From NCBI GenBank assembly GCA_034336665.1, contig CM067566.1:16846330-16910329 (forward strand): a stretch of DNA of 64,000 nucleotides, in the 5' to 3' direction. The notes under the pieces were generated by a model. That model was given only the letters and a program-made list of their open reading frames with translations. It was not told the DNA's origin and did no database searches. The translations under genes and the position numbers were made by a program. Positions within the stretch are counted from its first letter, which is position 1. Each line of letters opens with the position of its first letter. Source of the stretch: Luscinia megarhynchos (Eukaryota; Chordata; Aves; Passeriformes; Turdidae). This document shows positions 52,796-61,400 of this stretch, one piece after another.

Positions 52796-55700
52796 GACAT
52801 GCCATCAAAACGTGCAACCTGCATTCACTCATTGGTTTGCTTTTTTTTAACCCAAGAAAATTGCGAAGCCTTTGTTAAATGTTACTTTACACCAATTTCA
52901 TCAAACTTGAGATTCAAAAACAAAGAAACAAGCAAAACTCCCAGAAAATCTAAGGAAGACAAAAAACTCCACATCAATCTACAAAAGCCTAGAAGAGTGA
53001 GATTACTTCAGTTTTTTTAGAGAGTACAATTTCACAGCTAGGGTTGCTCTCCACTTCATTCCCTCTGTACATATATGCTAACTGGGAATTTGAATCTATC
53101 CTGTAAAACCTGGCCTCCTATATGAAACTTAATAGTTCATATCAGACATTTAATAAAAACATGCCTGAAAGGGATGTAATTGTGAAAATCTACCACTGAA
53201 CTCAATGGTGGTTTTTGTTCTATCATCTCTTTAATATTTCATCAGTTGTGACAGTTAAGAAAAATTTCATAGCCATTGCTCTGAAATCACTTTTCCCCTA
53301 TTTTAAAATCATCTGTGACCTACTTCTCGATCTCACAATGATTTATTTTGTTACTTATAATATGCAAATCCATGTTGCATCCAAAAACTAAAACATTGTC
53401 AAGAGCAGTGCCAAGATTTTATGAGAGTCTTTCAAAGATCAGGTGCTTGCAAGTCAAGAGGCAGGAGCAACAAAGTAGGAATTGGTATGATATTTGGTTT
53501 GTCATCTTCAATGAGGGAAAATGTTTCACTTGTGGAAACGCATCAACTTAACAGGAATAATGGGAAATTAAAAACTTTGTTTAAAAGACTATTTCTTTCT
53601 CACTGCATTTGGCTTTCAATCATAGTGACTTGCTGTAAAAAAAACCCAAAAAACTGAGAGATCTGGATGTATTCACGCAGAGATTGCCACTTAAAACCCA
53701 TTGTAAAGATTTATACAGCATTTACCTTCAAGCAAGGGGGTAGTTTCATTAATACTGGTTCCAGCTGAGTGGACCATGAAGCACAAGTCCATGCTTATGT
53801 ATTATTACAGACAGCTATATGAGATCATTTTTATTTTAGACATTTAGATTTACCACAGAATAGGTCTGCAGTGCTATAAATGGTTATGAAACACAAGCTA
53901 TAAACCCAGTAATCAACAGTGACTCCTTAGCCAGGCCCATAGCCAGTAAACCCAGTCTACTTCCTATATCACTTTGCTTTGTTTTCTGATCAATGTAATC
54001 ACACCAGCTGCAGCAGAATTGGTACATATTGTACCAATGTGTAGATTAAGTATATATTCAACATGCCTACCCATACAGGAAGAAGGGATGGATTAGACTC
54101 AGTGCAAGTACTTTCAAGAATGTGTAGTTCCAAACTATTAAGTATAATTTAAATATTAAGGGACACCTGAAAAATAAACTAGAAGCCAAATCACATCAAC
54201 AAGGAAATTAAATTAAGTTCACCATTGTGCTTCTTAGTAAACATTTACACTTTGAAATTAATTGGCTCCCTGGGTGAGGAGGTTGCCTGCTTCTAAGAAG
54301 TTAACTAAGCACACTTTTTTGTTTCTGATACCTACCTTAAATTTTTCAATGCTCAAGATAGAAACAGCAGTATCTTTAATATACAAAGTGTAATTTTCTG
54401 ACACTTTCAGCCGAGTTTTCTTATTCATCTTCATTACTAATTATCAACAGAATGAATTATGCATTAGATTTTTCAGGATGAACAGTAACTGGTTTGCAAC
54501 AGTTGAGGTTACTGAGTTGGACTGGGCTATGCAAGAGCTTAACAGTGGAGCTTTACCTCCCTTGGCATCACATATTATCACATTATCCTGATCTCATTTG
54601 CCACATAATTTGTACATTATGAAGTCTATTAACTTAATAAGAGTGGTAAGATACCATTACCTGTAGCAAAAACAAACTGAAAATCTCCTCAGAGTATCTC
54701 AGCTCTTCCTAAGAGTGGGGATTTTTTGCTTGTTTGCTTGCCTTTTAGGAAACATGTCTGAGGCCACTGCAGTTGGCTTTTTATCATTGAATATGTGCTG
54801 CTTAATTGTAAAGAAGAACTTCTTTTAGTGATAGCATATGAATCAGTATCCTCAGCAAGTCTTGAAACGGTTTTGAATTGTGAGTTCAGAAAGGCTGCAG
54901 CACAAATGTCAGTCTGAAAAATAGAGTAGTGTGTGCATCATTCACTAGATAGGAAAGGAAAAGCTAGGATGACTTTGTGAAAGAGTATTGCTATGAATTT
55001 CTAACACATCTTTCTTCTTGCATCATATATTATTTAATTTCCATAGCAACCCAGGGGAGCTAGAAGCCACTGTTTTCGGAAAAATTTGAATTGATGCAGT
55101 TCACAAAAGAGAAACTACAATAGAACAGGAATGATAAAGAAAATTAAGGCAGAGAAATTCTGTTACCAGACACTCCAAAGTTATTAAAAAGCTGTGTCAG
55201 ATTTCCATAAGTTACAAGCACCCCATAAAGTAAGCATTGTCAGTGTTTGTGCTATGACTTTTATAGCACTGTAACCCAAATCTGATCAACTGCATGTATC
55301 AATTCTTCCAATTATTACTGAAGAGTCAACTTTGCTCTCAAATAATTTCATCAGTGCCAAAACAAAAAAACACAAATAATCAACACACCAGCACCAAACA
55401 AACAAAAGTAACCTGCTGAAAATTTCATATGACTTTAAATAAATGGCTTTTAATTCTCGACAATCATGTTAGCATAATTGGATATTATCTGCTGATGCTA
55501 GACTTGCAGCTCTGCAAGGGGAAAAAAAGTAACTGAAGTCTAGAAAGAAGCACAATTATGTTTTATAAATACAGAATGACATCATGTAAGTTATCATATT
55601 TGTCAGCTGTTGAAAACAGCCATAGAAAATGCTGAACTGTGAGAAAAGTATATTTTTCAAAGTGATAAGAAAACTACAGCATCTGCTCAGTCTAGCTTAG

Positions 55701-56293
55701 AAACCTTCCCTGGTACTGCACACTTTGTCCAAGGTTACAAAAAAAAATTACCTAAGGAAAAGCTGACAACCACTATGTTTTAAATTCCTTAAGGGCAAAG
55801 CACAAGTGTTATTTAAAATTTCCTACAAGATACTATAACATCCCATTGACAGTTTGCAGCTGATTGACATCTTTAGATAAGCAAAACCAAGCCTTCAAAA
55901 AAAAGAATGCAGTGTGCTTGCCAAAGAGTAGCAGTCCAAGAAACAGTGAAAATAAAAAACATAAAATTCATCCTTTATGACCAATGTGTCCTCTCTGCAG
56001 TACCTTTAACACACGCAGGTGGACAGGTGGAAGCATGTACACTCACATCCCAATTTGGGTTCGTGTGTGTAAAGGCTTAGAGAATGTCAGACTGTCTAAA
56101 CACTGTAACATCAGACTATGCTCTGTTTTTGTTATGCTCATCACAAAGTAGTTCACAGATCTTCTTTTATTATTATTATTTATAAGATGAAAGAAATGAT
56201 AATACAAAACAATGACAACCCTGTATTATCCTTAGGCACTTCTCTTGTTATCATGCTGAACAGCTCGACTACAGAGAAAAAAAGAGTCATTAC
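52796..56293. other. Noncoding, presumed first intron next to the KChIP exon
   Basis: Unique AT-rich sequence immediately downstream, in minus-strand sense, of the KChIP exon donor. A short ATT repeat lies at about 56166-56183. No other exon or repeat family recognised. Confidence 0.5.
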
Positions 56294-56381
56294 CTGTGTG
56301 AAGAGAACCTGTGATTAGCCTGAGAAGGTACTGGGCAAATTTCATTATTTCCCGCTTACACCTCTTCCTACAGCCACTCAT
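56294..56381 (-). CDS. Alternative first coding exon of a Kv channel-interacting protein (KChIP), probably KCNIP4
   Basis: KChIPs are EF-hand calcium sensors that bind the N-terminus of Kv4 potassium channels and tune surface expression and inactivation; alternative first exons give variable N-termini. On the minus strand, ATG at 56381-56379 (context CCTAAGATGA, A at -3) opens 29 codons starting MSGCRKRCKRE and continuing IMKFAQYLLRLITGSL. One further base (G) precedes a donor CACACAG|GTAATG, with the intron starting at 56293. The KCNIP1 alternative N-terminus has the same length and shares M-S-x-C-x-K-R-C-K, K-F-A-Q and L-I-T-G, so the family call is firm. KCNIP4 rather than KCNIP1 is chosen because the residues differ from KCNIP1 throughout and agree with my memory of a KCNIP4 isoform; that part is less certain. 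Cys4 and Cys8 in a basic stretch could be lipid-modified, and residues 10-27 could form an amphipathic helix. The EF-hand exons must lie further left, outside the window. Confidence 0.78.
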
Positions 56382-56564
56382 CTTAGGCAATGGGGTATTC
56401 CTCTGAGGAGAGCCTGAAGACTTTGCCAACAAAGGGAACAGTTTCTGCCAGCAAAACTTCTGGGGCAGTTCAGAGCCTCACACGGCCTCTCCTCCTCCTC
56501 ACGGCCGAGCAAACTCCCGCCGATGTGCCTCGGGTGGCTGCGCCAGGAGCCCGCGGCGGCCGGC

Positions 56565-57055
56565 GGTGCGGGGCGGTGCGGGGCGGTGCGGGGCGCTGCC
56601 ACGGCACGGCGCGGTGCGGCACGGCTCGGCTCGGCTGGGCAGGACACGGCACGGCTCGGCTCGGAGCGGTACGGCAGGACACGGCACGGCACGGCTTGGC
56701 TGGGCAGGACACGGCACGGAGCGGCACGGCAGGACACGGCACGGCACGGAGCGGCGCGGCTCGGCAGGACGCGGCACGGAGCGGAACGGCACGGCTGGGC
56801 AGGACACGGCACGGCACGGCTCGGCAGGACGAGGCACGGCACTACACGGCACGACACGGTGCGGCACGGAGCGGAACGGCACGGCTGGGCAGGACACGGC
56901 ACAGAGTGGAGCGGCACAGCACGGTGCGGCACAGCACTGCACTGCACTGCACAGCACAGCTCGGCTGGGCAGGACACGGCACGGCACGGCACGGTTCGGT
57001 TCGGTTCGGCACGGCTCGGCTCGGCTCGGCTCGGCGCGGTGCAGGCAGCGGCGCG
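56565..57055. repeat. GC-rich pentamer-based minisatellite (CGGCA/CGGCT/CGGAG)n
   Basis: Nearly the whole stretch is built from five-base units CGGCA, CGGCT and CGGAG, with higher-order modules that begin GGGCAGGACACGGCACGG or CGGCAGGACACGGCACGG; these recur near 56638, 56672, 56702, 56728, 56797, 56888 and 56967. Local variants include TTCGG triplets at 56995-57009, a TCGGC run at 57012-57033 and CTGCA runs at 56937-56950. On the + strand G outnumbers C. Because the unit is five bases and lacks stops, all frames read through with repetitive R/A/P/S or G/T/A peptides. Confidence 0.93.
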
Positions 57056-57121
57056 CCCCCGGCGCGGCCGGACCCGCGGCAGGCGCTGGCCGCGGGCGGC
57101 TCCGCGGGCGCGCAGCCCGGC

Positions 57122-57147
57122 GGGTGGGGCGGGGCGGGGCGGGGCGG
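57122..57147 (+). promoter_or_regulatory. G-quadruplex-forming run with overlapping Sp1-type boxes
   Basis: Five G-runs of three or four separated by single bases (GGGT GGGGC GGGGC GGGGC GGGG), a textbook quadruplex motif on + and a C-rich i-motif on -. The GGGCGG cores also fit Sp1/KLF binding. Confidence 0.8.
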
Positions 57148-57186
57148 TGCCGGTACCGGTGCCGGTACCGGTGCCGCTGCCGGTGC
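57145..57186. repeat. CGGTGC/CGGTAC hexamer repeat
   Basis: Seven adjacent hexamers alternate CGGTGC and CGGTAC (one is CGCTGC), making overlapping GGTACC palindromes. It abuts the G-quadruplex run. Confidence 0.9.
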
Positions 57187-57472
57187 CCGTGGCGGGTCCC
57201 GCCCCGCGCAGGCAGCCCAGCACCGCCCCCGGAGCCGCTCCGCTCGGCGCTCCGCTCGGCGCTCCTCCCGCTCCAGCTGGGAGCCGGCCGGCGCGGCGCT
57301 GCCCCGCTCCCGTGCGCTGGTTCCGAGCCCCGCCGGGGCTTCGGGCCGGTCCTGCCCCTGCCTGAGCTGCGGAGATCCATGGAGCTGGGAGCAGGCGGGG
57401 CTCCCCTCCACCGGCACTGCAGCTCGGCCTCGGCCCTGCCTGAAGGTCACGGAGCGCCAGGGCACCGCTCAC

Positions 57473-57600
57473 CTGTAGGCTGGAGGAAGGAGCAGAAACC
57501 CTCCGGTACCTCTGTGCTGGAACTGCCCCTGCTTTCCAGCCCCCTGACCTGCGGCAGCTGGGAAATAGCTCTGTGTGGTTAGAATGTCTCCAAAAAAGTC
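57473..57600 (-). other. Candidate upstream noncoding exon with splice donor
   Basis: On the minus strand the sequence CCTACAG|GTGAGCGG at the edge of the CpG island (last exon base 57473) is a near-consensus donor. The exon would lie in 57473-57600 and would be 5' UTR, possibly joining an acceptor upstream of the KChIP ATG. A weak candidate acceptor is CTGAACTGCCCCAG, ending at about 56456. Such splicing would remove the whole pentamer repeat from the mRNA. This is inferred from motifs only. Confidence 0.3.
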
Positions 57601-57820
57601 TCGTTAGGAAATTACCTGTACTTCTTACTGTTCTCTATAAATTCGTTGTTTTCCAACTTGCCGAGAAGTGTTTCTTATTAATAAAAATGATCTGCTGTGG
57701 TCTACATCCATGACCACAGAACCCAAACAATATGTTTTCATTTCCTTTGGAGTATTTCCCTCATAGAGAACAGCTCTATTGCATTAGAGGGTGATGCAAT
57801 ATGTAATGCCTAATACAGTT

Positions 57821-57845
57821 AAGAAAAAAGAAAAAAGAAAAAAGA
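57821..57845. repeat. (GAAAAAA)n short tandem repeat
   Basis: Three and a half copies of a seven-base GAAAAAA-type unit. Confidence 0.85.
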
Positions 57846-58049
57846 CAACCCATTAAGGAAAAGCTTAATGAAAGAAAATCATCGACTGATCTAATTTTAT
57901 GACAGCACTGACCACAAAGCATTTTGGTGAATGCCTTTAAAAAAGCACATCTTCAAGCTATTGTCTATATTATGCAGTGAGCAGAGATAAATACATTATA
58001 GGCACAATATATCAAAACAGTATCAAAGTTGCAGTTAGATGACACAGTT

Positions 58050-58071
58050 TCTGTGTCTGTGTCTGTGTCTG
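58050..58071. repeat. (CTGTGT)n microsatellite
   Basis: About three and a half copies of CTGTGT. Confidence 0.85.
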
Positions 58072-58168
58072 AAGAACAAGCGTGTTTTATGCTTCCAGTG
58101 AAGCTACACAGATAATGGAAAGAACCAAAATGAAATAGCTCACAGAAGCCCCCAGGTTACTCGAACAC

Positions 58169-58231
58169 AGGGATTATTCTGAGAAGGATATGGACAAATT
58201 CCAGTATTTCATGTTTGCACTACTTCCTACA
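58169..58231 (-). pseudogene. Decayed duplicate of the KChIP alternative first exon
   Basis: Aligned without gaps to codons 4-24 of the exon at 56381-56294, this segment matches at 47 of 63 bases by my count. It translates in the same frame as CRK*CKHEILEFVHILLRII against CRKRCKREIMKFAQYLLRLI. Codon 7 is an in-frame TAG (58222-58220), there is no ATG at the matching place, and the exon's GTAATG donor is absent. Weaker similarity continues on both sides (GAACACAGGGATTA against GAACCTGTGATTA, and TTGGCACAGTTTTTCCTG against AGGCAATGGGGTATTCCTC), so the copied unit was probably around 100 bases or more. It has the same strand as the exon and lies about 1.85 kb upstream, as a local tandem duplication would. 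Chance similarity is the alternative. Confidence 0.6.
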
Positions 58232-58285
58232 AAGCAGGAACTAATTTCTTGGCACAGTTTTTCCTGAAAACACAATACAGTTCGA

Positions 58286-58412
58286 CTAAAGAAAACCCCC
58301 CAAAACAAAGACCCCAAAAAGCTAAAAAACCTCCCACAAAAACCTACAAACAAACCAAACAACCAACCAAACAAGAAAGAAAAACTCTCAACCCAACACC
58401 CACTCAACAAAA
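58286..58412. repeat. A/C-rich low-complexity tract
   Basis: Long run of A and C with little else (ACCCCAAAAAGC, AAACAAACCAAACAACCAAC, ACCCAACACCCACTCAAC). On the minus strand it reads as T/G-rich. It lies just upstream of the exon relic in minus-strand sense. Confidence 0.85.
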
Positions 58413-61400
58413 CCCATCACATTCTGAGGCGTTGGAGGTGCCAGTGTGCCTTACAAATTTCTGAACTCCTCTGGTCTCTGAAGGGAAAACTCAAAAAGCT
58501 GGTAGAGGTGAAGAGATGCTGAAACCATAAACCTATCTCTCTTCCTCAGAAGAGAACTGAAGAGGCGAATGCAAATGATTCTGAGCTGGAGTCATTGACC
58601 TTTTTAATCCTTTGACATCTCCAATTGCTTTATAGAGTTTTCACTAGAAGTGTTACTTCACAATAAGGAACTGAAAATAACTGAAGCCTAAACAACTGAA
58701 ATGCAGGTTTTCTAAAACCATAAGTATGCATCACCAACACCATGTGTTGCTCTTCCTGCACCCAAAAAACCCCTCAAATAAAGCTGTACCAGTTTCCTAA
58801 GCCTCTTCATTTTAATACAACAATAACAATAGTAATTGCTTCCTAAGGAAGATTTCATGGAAGATTTTTGACTCGTTTCACCAAGATTTTTTTTAACAAT
58901 CATTGCAGTATTTTGATAGCACTGGATCTAAATCTATCTCCCAATATTTCTCTTGTCAGCAGAAAAGACTGACCAAGACTAAAGTTGTTTTCTTTTCCCA
59001 AATCAAGAGAGCAGACCAGAGAAAAGGGAGCAGGAAATTTAGAACAGAAAACTGTAATAAAACCAGCATGGTACTTTTGAAAAACATAGTAAAATAATAT
59101 GTTGGACAATATCAACTTCTAAATATTGGAAATATACCTTTTTTATATTTTTCTAATTGACAGGACACACTAAGGTCCTCAGTCAGAGCCAGTCTCTTTG
59201 CACTGAGGTATAAAAATACTTTTTGTATCTACAAGCTAGGTGCATCCCTAATAATTCATAATCCATAGAGCTGAAATAAAATCCACTGAAACAAGATCCT
59301 CTTAATGTCAAAGAGTCTCCGCATCAGTTCCTAGAAATTCTGACTTTGGAACCAGGTACTTAGAAAAAACATTATTTAAGTACAATGGAGGAGGAATAAA
59401 ACACATGCACACATAACAGAAGTTCTTTTCAGACATTAGGAAAAACAAGTGGAAGAAAAAAGTAAAAGCTCATTGTAAACTGTATTTTCAAATTGTTTCA
59501 CCAAGTACAGCTCGTGGCCTCCTAGAATAACATAAAATACAAAATTACTTTGTTTTGAAGTGCTTGGCAAGAATGAAATTATTAGGGAGGAAACATATGC
59601 AGTTTTTGTAAAAGACTGTCAACAGCTGCAGTCAAGTTTAAAAGCAAAATGGAAACATTTCCCTGAATGTACAAAGTGTGTTATAGCGCAGTCAGGAAAA
59701 ATTGATTGATAATAATAAAATATTTTCTTCCTGTGAGGATTTCTACACAAAGCTACAAGACAAATCTTAAAACTTTGTCACCATGGCAAGAAAGCAGGGC
59801 AAAATCAAAAATGTATGAAATTAAATTCTATTCAGTCCAAAGATTAAATTCCTCATGCATTTTTATAACATCAATTAGGGTCTCAGCACCACAGGTCTAT
59901 GGCCCAGGCCAATGTGTTGTCAACTGAAGTGCAACCTAACCATCCTTAGAGAAGGGTACACACTTATATAGCTTTAGGCTAACACTACACAAGAAAAAAA
60001 CTACACCAATATTGTAGTTCAGAGCTGGTCATTATTGGCAGGTATGTATTGTTCCTGTGCAGAAATAATATTTCACTATTAAAAAAAAGCCCAAACGCAA
60101 TCAAAAGAGAGATATATTAACACCAATATGAAAAAACATTTTAAAGTCAGTAAAGAAAACCAATTATTTTTTTTGATTGCTTATGTTGTTGGGACAATGT
60201 GGAAGACTCTTCTTTCAAACAAGAAAAAAATACAAACCCCAAAAGCATTTAATGTCTCAGAACTGACCACTGCAACAGACTGGCATAAAATGGTGAATAA
60301 TTCTGAATTAGCTAGCATTATAGTTATGTTTTGAGAGAGAAAAGTTACTAAATACAGATTTTATTTAATAAAAAACATAGTAAAAAACATCTCTTAAAAC
60401 ATTAAAAAAGAAATTAAATGTGACTGTTGTCATATTAAGTAACAATGGAGAAGACTCAAATGCCAAAAGCACATATAATAGTTTAGGGAAAGAAAAAAAA
60501 AAGCCATCACAAATATTTGATGAGAAGAAAGCCATAGTATAAGGATGACAGTGCATACCAAATACAAATTTTCTAGTCTGGGAATAAAAAACTCCAGTAG
60601 AAGCTGAAGTGACATATACAGAGCACAAGTTGATTGGCTTCTTGCAGGCAATTTGCTTTGTAAACCCCTTTCATTTGCACACAATCCTCTGACTTCAAAA
60701 AACAAAATTTCCCCCTGAACTAGCCCTTGCTATTGACTAAAAGCAAATTGAAATCTTACAGCAAAAATCAACTCAATTAAATGCTTCAACCTCATCAGAA
60801 AGGGTTATCCACAGGAAGTTATCCAGGAGTACAGAAAACCTGTACAGTTTCCTTGGTGTTGACTCCAGAGGCTTTGTAAGAGCTTTTTTTTTCCTTAATG
60901 CAAATACTGAATTCAATAACTGATCTTTTTTTTTTATCAAAGGATTTTTAACCTTTTTATTTCAAACAACACTGATATTTACAACCTAAGCCCGTGGCAA
61001 GCAATAACAGATGGGCAGAAACAAACAGATGGATGAGCACAAGGTAACAGCAAGATGTTTATGATAGAGCATAATAAACAGCTGCCACAAGTAGATGACC
61101 ATCACCAGATCTCTCGTCAGTTGCTCCTTGCCTGTCATAAAATTAAGAGTCCTCTTAAATCACAGTCCCTACTGTATTTATTTTAATAGCTCTTCTGTGG
61201 ACTTATACTTCTTGATTTGGCAGGATTGTGCACTGAGGTGTCCCAAGTTCACCATCATTATTCAAGTGGATGCAGCAGGCTGAGAGTAATTCATCATGGA
61301 AGTCACTGGAAACCGCAAAAGTAATTCCAAATTATTCATGATGTCCATGAAAATATCAGCTACCACTTTTAGCCACAGCCAGTGAATAGCAACAAAAATT

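Larger units (their letters stand above)
56382..57500 (-). promoter_or_regulatory. CpG island and presumed promoter/5' UTR of the KChIP alternative first exon
   Basis: GC content jumps from AT-rich background to very GC- and CpG-dense sequence between about 56460 and 57480, directly 5' of the KChIP start codon on the minus strand. It contains repeated GGGGCGGGG Sp1-type boxes (57126-57146), GCGGTGCGGG repeats (56565-56596), a duplicated 12-mer CTCCGCTCGGCG (57238-57261), and no TATA box that I can see. This is the usual form of a broad, TATA-less vertebrate promoter. Direction is inferred from the adjoining minus-strand exon; bidirectional initiation is possible. The open frames of 200-364 codons on both strands are a by-product of stop-poor GC repeats, not proteins. 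Confidence 0.7.
57501..58168. other. Noncoding flank of the CpG island
   Basis: Return to AT-rich background. Contains two short tandem repeats, listed separately. No gene recognised. Confidence 0.5.

Noticed and set aside
56378..57582. Open frames of 207-364 codons on both strands across the GC-rich block
   Set aside because: They arise because five-base CGGCN units lack stop codons in all frames. The peptides are monotonous repeats, both strands are open at once, and no domain is visible. The longest minus frame (57472-56378) has no internal Met and its TGA overlaps the KChIP ATG as ATGA, which I take as coincidence.
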